Positions 54,790 to 62,994 of a DNA stretch of 64,000 nucleotides are shown piece after piece. How positions within the stretch are numbered: the first letter of the stretch is position 1; each line of letters opens with the position of its first letter. A program made the position numbers and the translations under genes. Source of the DNA: RCC90-49c sp051016155 (lineage in GTDB: Bacteria; Bacteroidota; Bacteroidia; Cytophagales; Amoebophilaceae); NCBI GenBank assembly GCA_051016155.1, contig CP136537.1:744001-808000 (forward strand), written 5' to 3'. Under the pieces are notes generated by a model. It saw nothing but the letters and a program-made list of their open reading frames with translations. It was not told where the DNA came from and did no database searches.

Positions 54790-55701
54790 ATGCCTTCCTC
54801 TAAGTCCAAATACGATCCCTTTTTTAGCCGCAGCCTGGAGTATTTGCCCATGGCTGAGGCCTTCCTAAAGCACTACCTCCCAGCGCATTTACGCCCCCTT
54901 GTTGATTTTTCTACGCTCGAGCGCGTAGATCGCACTCATACCGATGCCCACCTGAGTAAGAGGCATGGCGATATCGCTTACCGGGCTCAGATGGGACCTC
55001 AGAGCAAACTCTATGTCTGCTTAGAGCACCAAAGTCAGCCTGACTTTATGATGCCTATACGCTCGCTATATTATGGCGCTGATCTAAGTGTGCCCTATTT
55101 TCGCAAGCATAAGAAGATGCCCCTTATTGTGAGCCTTGTGTTTTACCAAGGCACTCCGCCCTATCCGTATGCTACGCAGCTAGAGGACTACTATACTTAC
55201 CCAGCATGGGGCAAAGAAGAGTTATCAGCGCGTTTTAACGTGATCGAGGTAAGCAACTATAGCGATGAGGAATTGCTCACCCATGGGGTGTGCGCTCCGA
55301 TGGAGCTGTTGCTCAAACACGGCAGAACTGGTAAGTTTGAGCTCCCTCTAGAGGCTTATCGCAGCATCTTTGAAGCGTGCGTAGCCCTAGTAGGTGACGA
55401 GTATATCTTTACCATGCTTACTTATGCGACCTCTTTGAGTAATCAAGTAGCAGGCAAAAAGATATATCAACTAATCGAAACGCTATTCTTAGACAAACAA
55501 GCGATCATCATGACCTACGGAAAAGTTCTAGAAAACAAAGGAGAGGTACGAGGCCTCAGAAGAGGCATGCAACAAGGTATACAGCAAGTAGCCAAAAGCC
55601 TCCTCTCACAGCTCCACTTAGATCTTGGGGCAGTGCAGAGAGCTACAGGCCTGAGCCAAAAAGAGCTCGAGCGTCTTCAAAGAGAAGCAGAGCAAGAGTA
55701 G
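54790..55701 (+). CDS. Rpn family PD-(D/E)XK nuclease, copy 1 (2-unit repeat)
   Basis: 303 aa Rpn/YhgA-like protein (PF04754 type). Start MPSSKSKYDPFF; DNase core with D61 (HGDIAY), then E79 and Q81 (CLEHQSQ), forming the PD-(D/E)XK site. The C-terminal region after about residue 240 has VLENKGEVRGLRR, then one GMQQ and one GIQQ, then the conserved VAKSLLSQLHLDLGAVQRATGLSQKE tail (helix-turn-helix-like). In characterised Rpn systems the full protein is a toxic, phage-defence DNase and a separately translated C-terminal fragment blocks it. A possible internal start is the ATG at 55510 (63 aa). Confidence 0.88.
   Translation: MPSSKSKYDPFFSRSLEYLPMAEAFLKHYLPAHLRPLVDFSTLERVDRTHTDAHLSKRHGDIAYRAQMGPQSKLYVCLEHQSQPDFMMPIRSLYYGADLSVPYFRKHKKMPLIVSLVFYQGTPPYPYATQLEDYYTYPAWGKEELSARFNVIEVSNYSDEELLTHGVCAPMELLLKHGRTGKFELPLEAYRSIFEACVALVGDEYIFTMLTYATSLSNQVAGKKIYQLIETLFLDKQAIIMTYGKVLENKGEVRGLRRGMQQGIQQVAKSLLSQLHLDLGAVQRATGLSQKELERLQREAEQE
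55564..55587 (+). repeat. 12-bp coding repeat, 2 units
   Basis: GGCATGCAACAA and GGTATACAGCAA, coding GMQQ-GIQQ in rpn copy 1. Confidence 0.9.
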
Positions 55702-55817
55702 TAAGCCCAGCTAGTGCAATAACGCGCACAAAAGCCTAGGAGCTTATTGCGCCTTTTTGAAAGGGCAGGGTCCTGGAAAGCAAAAAAAGTAAGATCCTGC
55801 TACCATATCCAAGCCTT

Positions 55818-56789
55818 ATGCCTTCCTCTAAGTCCAAATACGATCCCTTTTTTAGCCGCAGCCTGGAGTATTTGCCCATGGCTGAGGCCTTCCTAAAGCA
55901 CTACCTCCCAGCGCATTTACGCCCCCTTGTTGATTTTTCTACGCTCGAGCGCGTAGATCGCACTCATACCGATGCCCACCTGAGTAAGAGGCATGGCGAT
56001 ATCGCTTACCGGGCTCAGATGGGACCTCAGAGCAAACTCTATGTCTGCTTAGAGCACCAAAGTCAGCCTGACTTTATGATGCCTATACGCTCGCTATATT
56101 ATGGCGCTGATCTAAGTGTGCCCTATTTTCGCAAGCATAAGAAGATGCCCCTTATTGTGAGCCTTGTGTTTTACCAAGGCACTCCGCCCTATCCGTATGC
56201 TACGCAGCTAGAGGACTACTATACTTACCCAGCATGGGGCAAAGAAGAGTTATCAGCGCGTTTTAACGTGATCGAGGTAAGCAACTATAGCGATGAGGAA
56301 TTGCTCACCCATGGGGTGTGCGCTCCGATGGAGCTGTTGCTCAAACACGGCAGAACTGGTAAGTTTGAGCTCCCTCTAGAGGCTTATCGCAGCATCTTTG
56401 AAGCGTGCGTAGCCCTAGTAGGTGACGAGTATATCTTTACCATGCTTACTTATGCGACCTCTTTGAGTAATCAAGTAGCAGGCAAAAAGATATATCAACT
56501 AATCGAAACGCTATTCTTAGACAAACAAGCGATCATCATGACCTACGGAAAAGTTCTAGAAAACAAAGGAGAGGTACGAGGCCTCAGAAGAGGCATGCAA
56601 CAAGGTATGCAACAAGGTATGCAACAAGGTATGCAACAAGGTATGCAACAAGGCATGCAACAAGGTATACAGCAAGTAGCCAAAAGCCTCCTCTCACAGC
56701 TCCACTTAGATCTCGGGGCAGTGCAGAGAGCTACAGGCCTGAGCCAAAAAGAGCTCGAGCGTCTTCAAAGAGAAGCAGAGCAAGAGTAG
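55818..56789 (+). CDS. Rpn family PD-(D/E)XK nuclease, copy 2 (7-unit repeat)
   Basis: 323 aa, same protein as copy 1 with the same catalytic residues (D61, E79, Q81). It differs in the number of four-residue repeats: six GMQQ and one GIQQ, adding 20 residues to the C-terminal helix. It follows copy 1 by a 116-bp spacer that is itself part of the repeat unit. The possible internal start at 56538 would give an 83-aa C-terminal product. Confidence 0.88.
   Translation: MPSSKSKYDPFFSRSLEYLPMAEAFLKHYLPAHLRPLVDFSTLERVDRTHTDAHLSKRHGDIAYRAQMGPQSKLYVCLEHQSQPDFMMPIRSLYYGADLSVPYFRKHKKMPLIVSLVFYQGTPPYPYATQLEDYYTYPAWGKEELSARFNVIEVSNYSDEELLTHGVCAPMELLLKHGRTGKFELPLEAYRSIFEACVALVGDEYIFTMLTYATSLSNQVAGKKIYQLIETLFLDKQAIIMTYGKVLENKGEVRGLRRGMQQGMQQGMQQGMQQGMQQGMQQGIQQVAKSLLSQLHLDLGAVQRATGLSQKELERLQREAEQE
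56592..56675 (+). repeat. 12-bp coding repeat, 7 units
   Basis: Seven 12-bp units (GGYATGCAACAA six times, GGTATACAGCAA once) coding GMQQ x6 and GIQQ. Units vary only at the third base of the glycine codon, as expected for slipped-strand expansion. Confidence 0.95.
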
Positions 56790-56905
56790 TAAGCCCAGCT
56801 AGTGCAATAACGCGCACAAAAGCCTAGGAGCTTATTGCGCCTTTTTGAAAGGGCAGGGTCCTGGAAAGCAAAAAAAGTAAGATCCTGCTACCATATCCAA
56901 GCCTT

Positions 56906-57829
56906 ATGCCTTCCTCTAAGTCCAAATACGATCCCTTTTTTAGCCGCAGCCTGGAGTATTTGCCCATGGCTGAGGCCTTCCTAAAGCAGTACCTCCCAGC
57001 GCATTTACGCCCCCTTGTTGATTTTTCTACGCTCGAGCGCGTAGATCGCACTCATACCGATGCCCACCTGAGTAAGAGGCATGGCGATATCGCTTACCGG
57101 GCTCAGATGGGACCTCAGAGCAAACTCTATGTCTGCTTAGAGCACCAAAGTCAGCCTGACTTTATGATGCCTATACGCTCGCTATATTATGGCGCTGATC
57201 TAAGTGTGCCCTATTTTCGCAAGCATAAGAAGATGCCCCTTATTGTGAGCCTTGTGTTTTACCAAGGCACTCCGCCCTATCCGTATGCTACGCAGCTAGA
57301 GGACTACTATACTTACCCAGCATGGGGCAAAGAAGAGTTATCAGCGCGTTTTAACGTGATCGAGGTAAGCAACTATAGCGATGAGGAATTGCTCACCCAT
57401 GGGGTGTGCGCTCCGATGGAGCTGTTGCTCAAACACGGCAGAACTGGTAAGTTTGAGCTCCCTCTAGAGGCTTATCGCAGCATCTTTGAAGCGTGCGTAG
57501 CCCTAGTAGGTGACGAGTATATCTTTACCATGCTTACTTATGCGACCTCTTTGAGTAATCAAGTAGCAGGCAAAAAGATATATCAACTAATCGAAACGCT
57601 ATTCTTAGACAAACAAGCGATCATCATGACCTACGGAAAAGTTCTAGAAAACAAAGGAGAGGTACGAGGCCTCAGAAGAGGCATGCAACAAGGCATGCAA
57701 CAAGGCATCCAGCAAGTAGCCAAAAGCCTCCTCTCACAGCTCCACTTAGATCTCGGGGCAGTGCAGAGAGCTACAGGCCTGAGCCAAAAAGAGCTCGAGC
57801 GTCTTCAAAGAGAAGCAGAGCAAGAGTAG
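56906..57829 (+). CDS. Rpn family PD-(D/E)XK nuclease, copy 3 (3-unit repeat)
   Basis: 307 aa, same protein again with two GMQQ and one GIQQ. One substitution separates its N-terminal domain from the others (LKQYLP for LKHYLP, near residue 28). The nuclease residues are unchanged. The possible internal start at 57626 would give a 67-aa C-terminal product. Near-identity of all three copies indicates recent amplification or ongoing gene conversion. Confidence 0.88.
   Translation: MPSSKSKYDPFFSRSLEYLPMAEAFLKQYLPAHLRPLVDFSTLERVDRTHTDAHLSKRHGDIAYRAQMGPQSKLYVCLEHQSQPDFMMPIRSLYYGADLSVPYFRKHKKMPLIVSLVFYQGTPPYPYATQLEDYYTYPAWGKEELSARFNVIEVSNYSDEELLTHGVCAPMELLLKHGRTGKFELPLEAYRSIFEACVALVGDEYIFTMLTYATSLSNQVAGKKIYQLIETLFLDKQAIIMTYGKVLENKGEVRGLRRGMQQGMQQGIQQVAKSLLSQLHLDLGAVQRATGLSQKELERLQREAEQE
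57680..57715 (+). repeat. 12-bp coding repeat, 3 units
   Basis: GGCATGCAACAA twice and GGCATCCAGCAA once, coding GMQQ-GMQQ-GIQQ in rpn copy 3. Confidence 0.9.
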
Positions 57830-58131
57830 TAAGCCCAGCTAGTGCAATAACGTGCACAAAAGCCTAGAGGCTTGCCAAGTCCTCTAGATAAAGACAGGGT
57901 ATAGCTTCTCAGGACACTTTATACTTTCTTTGGCAAGGAGCGAAAACTACTTACCTTGACAGCATACTAATAAGCATCTCCCTACCCTCTTTTTCTTTTG
58001 TCTAGGTAGCAAAAAGCAAAGAATCCTTATCCTCCCGCTTTACGCACTGCTCTTAGAAAGAGCCTGGCTGGGCCTCAGCCCAAAGATCTCAGGCCAGATA
58101 AGCAGTAGCTAAAGCCTTCTCTTTTTGCCTT
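57830..58131. other. Gap between the Rpn array and traM
   Basis: About 300 bp. It starts with the last repeat-unit end and includes a 7-bp hairpin CTAGAGG/CCTCTAG at 57864-57887 without a T-run. The rest has no supported gene and may hold the native coupling-gene to traM spacer or its promoter. Confidence 0.45.
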
Positions 58132-58887
58132 ATGAGAAAGAAAACACTCCTCTTGCTAGGGCTCGCTTTTATCACCCTTATCACGCTGCTCATGCTTACT
58201 ACAAGTGCGCAACCACCCCAAGAAAACCCGCTCTTAGGTACGCTCAAGCTGCAAGAAGAAAAAGCGTTACCTAGCCATGGAAAGCAATCCTTACGCTACA
58301 GAGCACCTAGCAAGCATGGCAACCCTTTCCTGGCGCTCTATCAAGAAAAGTCGCCTGTAGCCACCCCAGCAAAGACGCAACCCAAGACTCAACAACCTCA
58401 AAAAGAAACACAAGGCTTTTTTAGTGCTTATAACACCGACCAGAAGGTAAAGCCATTCTTTTTTACAGCTACCTCTCAAAAGCAGCAGCCCCTACAAGAT
58501 GCCAGACCCATTCAGTTACTCCTCAAAGACCCTATCGATGCCCTGGATTTACCTGCGGGTACCCTCCTCAAAGGCCTACCCACTAGGCAAGGCCATAGAA
58601 TCAAGATAAATATCACCGCTGGCATTGTTCATGGAGAAGTGCGGCCTCTCAACTTACTATGCTTTGATCCTAACGACTGCCTCGAAGGGCTCTTTGACGA
58701 TCAACTGCAAACCGCTTTAGAAAACGACATCCAAGATGCTGTGCTAGAAGAGCTTCTTGACTTTGACTTTACGGGGGCAAAGCAACTCAGAAAAGCCGCT
58801 GCTATCGCTAGCAACTATCCTACACTGCAACTTGAAAAAGGACGTGAGGTCCTCATCGCCTTGCCTCAAACAGAAGATACACAGTAG
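58132..58887 (+). CDS. traM: Conjugative transfer protein TraM-like
   Basis: 251 aa. An N-terminal membrane anchor (LLLGLAFITLITLLMLTTS, residues 6-24) is followed by a proline/glutamine-rich linker and a compact C-terminal domain: LDLPAGTLLKGLPTRQGHRI, then NITAGIVHGEVRPLNLLCFDP and LEGLFDDQ. This order (G-T-x-L-x-G barrel, then V.dG.i.Pl.L.v.D.dG..Gl) is that of CTn-type TraM, a VirB10-like channel protein. It is separated from traK/traN by the coupling gene and the Rpn array, unlike the usual K-L-M-N order. Confidence 0.65.
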   Translation: MRKKTLLLLGLAFITLITLLMLTTSAQPPQENPLLGTLKLQEEKALPSHGKQSLRYRAPSKHGNPFLALYQEKSPVATPAKTQPKTQQPQKETQGFFSAYNTDQKVKPFFFTATSQKQQPLQDARPIQLLLKDPIDALDLPAGTLLKGLPTRQGHRIKINITAGIVHGEVRPLNLLCFDPNDCLEGLFDDQLQTALENDIQDAVLEELLDFDFTGAKQLRKAAAIASNYPTLQLEKGREVLIALPQTEDTQ

Positions 58888-58920
58888 ACAATTAGTACGT
58901 ACAAACAACACCTGCTCATT

Positions 58921-60060
58921 ATGACCAAAGTAACGCTCAGAGAAAAACCACTTGTCAGCAATAAAATCAGTCTTTTTCTTGACTTCTATCCCCCTATTCT
59001 CAACCCTACTACTGGAAAGCCCACCCGAAGAGAATTTCTGCAACTCTATCTTTTCAAAAAACCTACCGTTCCCACAGAGAAAAACCACAACAAAGCTACC
59101 AAAGCCCTTGCCGAAAGCATCAGAGCACAGCGAATCATCGATTTACAACAAGGCCAGCACACCCTTTTACCTCACAAAACCTCACCTACAGACCTGCTAC
59201 ACTACTTTCAAGCCCTAGCCAGTAGAAGAAAACCACAGCAAGCAAAAAACTATGCTGAGCTATGGAAAAATGTTTTTCTTAAGCTTGCTGCCTTTACAAA
59301 AAGCTCCTGTCCGCTACAAAGTGTAGACCAGCAGTTCTGTGAAGAGTTTAGAAACTTCCTTATCCACCCCCCAGCCAACCAAACCAAGATCGCCCTCAGC
59401 ACTGCGCAAACCTACTTTGTCATCTTCAAAACGGTCATCAAGACCGCCTATGAAGAAAGACTTATCAAGCACAATCCCACTCGCTCGCTCAGGGGCATTC
59501 CTCTCAAGAAGCAGCAGCGCCGTTTTCTCACTTTAGGAGAGCTCAAAAGCATTCGTAACACGCCGTGCCTTTTGCCTATCCTAAAAAGAGCTGCCCTTTT
59601 CTCTGCCTTGACAGGACTACGCTTTTCAGACATTCAAGCACTGCGGTGGGAAGCCCTTCATTATGCACCCCACGTAGGGCACTATCTCCGCTTTTTCCAG
59701 CAAAAGACCGCCAGTGAGCAGATTCTACCCATTGCCGAACCTGCTTTTGAGCTCATGGGAACGCAGCAAGAGCCATCCATCCCTATTTTTAAAGGACTTC
59801 CTCAGAGGCTCTCTTCCTGGCACAATGTAAAGCTTCGGGCATGGGTCAAGGAGGCAGGCATCAGCAAACACATCACTTTTCATAGCTTCCGACACAGCTT
59901 TGCTACCATGCAACTCACTCTCGGCGTTGACATCTATACTGTCTCAAAGATGCTGGGACATCAGGAGCTCAGAACGACACAGCTCTACGGGCAGATCATC
60001 GACCAGAAAAAAAGAGGTGCCATGGATCAGCTTGCCTATGCCTGGAATGAAATATCGTAG
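58921..60060 (+). CDS. Tyrosine integrase of a mobile element
   Basis: 379 aa phage-type integrase with an N-terminal arm domain, a SAM-like core-binding domain (about 95-200) and a catalytic domain. The catalytic set is visible: R in LTGLRFSDIQAL, K in the FFQQKTASEQILPI beta hairpin, HxxR in FHSFRHSFATMQ, H in LGHQELRTTQLYG with the tyrosine. The N-terminus resembles Bacteroidota ICE integrases. It is the last gene of the transfer module and is followed by a terminator; an attachment site beyond it was not identified. Confidence 0.88.
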   Translation: MTKVTLREKPLVSNKISLFLDFYPPILNPTTGKPTRREFLQLYLFKKPTVPTEKNHNKATKALAESIRAQRIIDLQQGQHTLLPHKTSPTDLLHYFQALASRRKPQQAKNYAELWKNVFLKLAAFTKSSCPLQSVDQQFCEEFRNFLIHPPANQTKIALSTAQTYFVIFKTVIKTAYEERLIKHNPTRSLRGIPLKKQQRRFLTLGELKSIRNTPCLLPILKRAALFSALTGLRFSDIQALRWEALHYAPHVGHYLRFFQQKTASEQILPIAEPAFELMGTQQEPSIPIFKGLPQRLSSWHNVKLRAWVKEAGISKHITFHSFRHSFATMQLTLGVDIYTVSKMLGHQELRTTQLYGQIIDQKKRGAMDQLAYAWNEIS

Positions 60061-60107
60061 AGCAAAAGACCTCTTTTGTACCTTATCTGTACCTTTCAAA
60101 GGATTAG

Positions 60108-60138
60108 AAGGCTCCAGAGCATGCTATAGGAGCCTTTT
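60108..60138 (+). terminator. Rho-independent terminator after the integrase
   Basis: Stem AAGGCTCC/GGAGCCTT with a 13-nt loop followed by TTTT, about 50 bp after the integrase stop. Confidence 0.7.
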
Positions 60139-60185
60139 AGGGAGTTATTACACATTATAGCACCTAATGTGGAAACCTACTGTAG

Positions 60186-60372
60186 AACAAATACTTATTG
60201 TACTTTATGTGTATTTATGCTTTTAAAGTATTTTATGTATTTATAAATGCTTTATATTATTTACTATAGTTTTATATACTCAATATAATGTTATGCAATA
60301 TATAATATGAATTAATTTTATTGTACTTTATACTACTATTAATACTTAAAATAACTTTATGTACTAAAAATA
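60186..60372. other. Very AT-rich stretch
   Basis: About 190 bp of nearly pure A/T with recurring TTTATGTATTTAT-like and ACTTTAT words, between the integrase and a MITE. It stands out from both neighbours. It could be a mobile-element end, an attachment or transfer-origin region, or a curved-DNA segment; no gene. Confidence 0.6.
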
Positions 60373-60387
60373 CATGCTGCATATGAT

Positions 60388-60486
60388 GAGGACGCTGCAA
60401 AAGCCACGAGTCCATGTCTACCAAAGCCTGAAATGGAACCGTAGGGCCTATTTAATGAAACGAGCAAACAGTTTTGTAGCGCCCTC
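60388..60486. mobile_element. 99-bp MITE, copy 1
   Basis: Left end GAGGACGCTGCAAAA and right end TTTTGTAGCGCCCTC are inverted repeats (13 of 15). The same length and similar interior occur at 62872-62970. Non-coding. Confidence 0.82.
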
Positions 60487-60839
60487 AAACCTATTTACAA
60501 GACTCAGATACTCTACCGAGTCTAGTAGAGCCAGCTAACTAGTAGGGTTCACATCCTCGAAAGTAAAATATTGTACGGTCTGGTTATTTCTGACCCTGAG
60601 GGGTGTCTATGCATTGTTACCTTTCAAGACGCCATCGACACCTCTTCTGAAAGACATTAGCACATCCATAAAATCAGTGCTCCCGCTATTGCTAGACACC
60701 TTGCCTCTAAATCGATTTATGAAATACAAAAGCTGTGGCTTTTTGGCTATGCTCACGGACCAACAAGGGGGGTATTTTCTAAGGGTTCAGAGATATGCTA
60801 CTTTTACTACTTCCAAGGTCACCCCCTAAGATTAAAGTC
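60487..60839. other. Gap upstream of the AAA-ATPase gene
   Basis: About 350 bp. A frame at 60614-60829 exists but has no recognisable similarity or composition of a real protein. Nothing else is supported. Confidence 0.4.
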
Positions 60840-62480
60840 ATGAAAAAACTTCCTATCGGCATTCAGAGTATTGAGAAAATCCTCTCTAAAGGGGACTACA
60901 TTTATGTCGATAAGACCCCGTTTGCACTGCAAATGATCGAAGGAGGCGCTCCCCACTGCTTCTTATCCCGTCCTAGGCGCTTCGGTAAGTCCCTATTTGT
61001 GAGCACGCTCAAAGAGATTTTCTCTGGCAACAAGGAGCTTTTTAAAGGTTGTGTCATCTATGAGAGTAATTATGATTGGCAGCCTCATCCCGTGATACAC
61101 TTTGACTTTTCAGAAATTCTCAACGAAAGTACACAAGACTTAAAAGACAGTCTTAAAAGAACGCTTGCAGTTATAGCCGAAGAGCATCAGAAAAAAATCG
61201 ACATTCCTTCGGCTCAAGAGGGCCTAAAATACCTCATCAAAGCGCTATCAAGAGAACAGCGCGTGATAGTCCTCATTGACGAGTACGATAGCCCCCTGAT
61301 TGATCATCTCAACAAGCCTGAGCTTGCCGAAGAGAATAGAGCCACGCTTCGCAACTTCTACAAAGTACTCAAAAGCCAGGAAGAGCATATCCGATTCACC
61401 TTTGTGACGGGGATTACCAAATTCCCACAGGTATCACTCTTTTCTGGGCCTAATCACCTCAATGACATCACCATGGATGCTCAGTACGCCACGATGATGG
61501 GTTATACCCAAGAGGAGTTGGTACAGTATTTTAACGAGCAAATCCAGACTATTATCAAGGAGCGCAATGAGCAAAGAGCGCAGACGAGCGAAGCAGCGGT
61601 GCTCGCAGAGATCAAACAGTGGTACAACGGTTACCGTTTCTCAGAAGCAGCAAGTTACGTCTACAACCCCTTTTCTACTCTACAATTTCTGAGTAAGAAA
61701 AAACCCCAAAGCTACTGGTACGCTAGCGGCACACCTTCATTTTTGATGCATGAAATAGCAAAAAGGCCCCAAGCAGCGCTGTCTCTAAGCGCCATCGCTA
61801 CTACTGAAAGCAGGCTGGCGGCCATTAGTAAAGTGGAACAGATTCCGCTATCCACGCTCATGTTTCAGGCAGGGTATCTCACCATTCAAGCTTATGACCC
61901 TGAGCACAGAGCCTATCAGCTCGACTTTCCCAACCAGGAAGTAAGAGAGGCCTTTTTTGATTCCCTTTTAGAAGAGCTGACAGAAGTGGGCCCCTTGGAA
62001 GTAAGCCGTGCGGCTAGGCAGCTCAGAGCCAATCTAGCTGCCTATGAGCTAGCGGCCTTTGTAAAGGCTATCAATGTGCATTTTGCCAAGATTCCCTATC
62101 ACGCTTCCTCCAAAGCCAAAGAAGGCTTTTACCAAGCGATCTTTCTGACCTACTTAGAGCTCTCAGGGATCAGGGCGCAAGCCGAGGTAGTGACAAGCCA
62201 AGGCCGCATTGATGTGATGTGTGAGCTCGAAGGGGCGATCTACATCTTTGAGCTCAAGGTGAATCAGCCAGCTGCGATAGCCATGGAGCAGGCGCAGGTG
62301 AAAGAGTATAGCCAAAGGTACACGCAGCTAGGAAAAGAAATCCTCCTAATGGGCATTAGCTTTTCCTCTGAGAAGCGCGGTATTGCTGATTGGGAAGGTG
62401 AGCTACAGAGTGCTGAGGGCAAGGTACTGCGCAAATTCAGTCCTCAAGCGCGTCAAGAAGAAGGTAATCAGCTCATCTAG
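60840..62480 (+). CDS. AAA-ATPase-like / PD-(D/E)XK nuclease family protein
   Basis: 546 aa from the ATG at 60840 (MKKLPIGIQSIEKIL). The N-terminal AAA-ATPase_like domain (PF09820 type) has YIYVDKTPFALQMIEGG, the P-loop variant SRPRRFGKSLFVSTL (about residues 42-56) and Walker B VIVLIDEYDSPLID. The C-terminal PDDEXK_9-type domain (about 400-520) ends with GRIDVMCELEGAIYIFELKV, in which D and E-x-K form the nuclease site. The family is greatly expanded in intracellular Bacteroidota and of unknown role; a defence or mobile-element function is inferred. It is flanked by two copies of the 99-bp MITE. Confidence 0.88.
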   Translation: MKKLPIGIQSIEKILSKGDYIYVDKTPFALQMIEGGAPHCFLSRPRRFGKSLFVSTLKEIFSGNKELFKGCVIYESNYDWQPHPVIHFDFSEILNESTQDLKDSLKRTLAVIAEEHQKKIDIPSAQEGLKYLIKALSREQRVIVLIDEYDSPLIDHLNKPELAEENRATLRNFYKVLKSQEEHIRFTFVTGITKFPQVSLFSGPNHLNDITMDAQYATMMGYTQEELVQYFNEQIQTIIKERNEQRAQTSEAAVLAEIKQWYNGYRFSEAASYVYNPFSTLQFLSKKKPQSYWYASGTPSFLMHEIAKRPQAALSLSAIATTESRLAAISKVEQIPLSTLMFQAGYLTIQAYDPEHRAYQLDFPNQEVREAFFDSLLEELTEVGPLEVSRAARQLRANLAAYELAAFVKAINVHFAKIPYHASSKAKEGFYQAIFLTYLELSGIRAQAEVVTSQGRIDVMCELEGAIYIFELKVNQPAAIAMEQAQVKEYSQRYTQLGKEILLMGISFSSEKRGIADWEGELQSAEGKVLRKFSPQARQEEGNQLI

Positions 62481-62580
62481 ATGCGCAACCTATTCGTCAG
62501 TCTTTCAAGGAGCTTTTTGATGGCAGCAAGGCCCATTGCCTCTGGGCAAGCTTGGAAGGAGAAGGGCACTCCCTCTCAGC

Positions 62581-62745
62581 TGTAGTAGTTGAAATTTAAT
62601 CTGACATTGGTTAACTGGTACAACAACTAAAACTACTACAACCATGACACTTAAACCAGAAGATTATCAAACCCCAAGTTAGACTGCTTGAACTCGCTAA
62701 GCGCCTGGACAACATTTCGGCTGCTTGCAAAACGATGGGGTCCAC
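62581..62745 (+). pseudogene. IS481-like transposase N-terminal remnant
   Basis: ATG at 62644 reads MTLKPEDYQTP and then stops; a shift of one base gives VRLLELAKRLDNISAACKTMG, the N-terminal helix-turn-helix start of IS481-type transposases. The rest is gone after about 62745. Upstream, TGTAGTAGTT (62581-62590) and AACTACTACA (62631-62640) form a perfect 10-bp inverted repeat, perhaps an IS end. Confidence 0.65.
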
Positions 62746-62871
62746 CACACTCCGAGGTTGACACCGATTGACAAAACTCCCACTCACCTTGGGCCACATT
62801 TTGGGGGGAAGGTCAATGCACACAGCATTGGCAAGGCTCTTGCCCCAAGATTCACATTCTTTGGCAAAAAT

Positions 62872-62970
62872 GAGGGCGCTGTAAAAGTCAGAAATGCATG
62901 CCTACCAGGGCCTCAAATGAGGCTGTATGGCCTGTTGTCTAGATCTAACATACAGTTTTGCAGCGCCCTC
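62872..62970. mobile_element. 99-bp MITE, copy 2
   Basis: Ends GAGGGCGCTGTAAAA and TTTTGCAGCGCCCTC are inverted repeats (14 of 15). It aligns with copy 1 at 60388 over the full 99 bp, with many interior substitutions. Confidence 0.85.
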
Positions 62971-62994
62971 GACCTTCCACGCCAGTTTTAGGCC

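Larger units (their letters stand above)
54728..57869 (+). repeat. Tandem amplification of an Rpn gene unit (three copies)
   Basis: Three units of about 1028, 1088 and about 1040 bp. Each starts with GGAGCTTATTGCGCCTTTTT (the 3' end of the coupling gene), contains one rpn gene and ends GCACAAAAGCCTAG. The junctions carry GCCTAGGAGC where the flanks read GCCCAGGAGC (upstream) and GCCTAGAGGC (downstream), a short homology that could have seeded the duplication. Confidence 0.85.
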
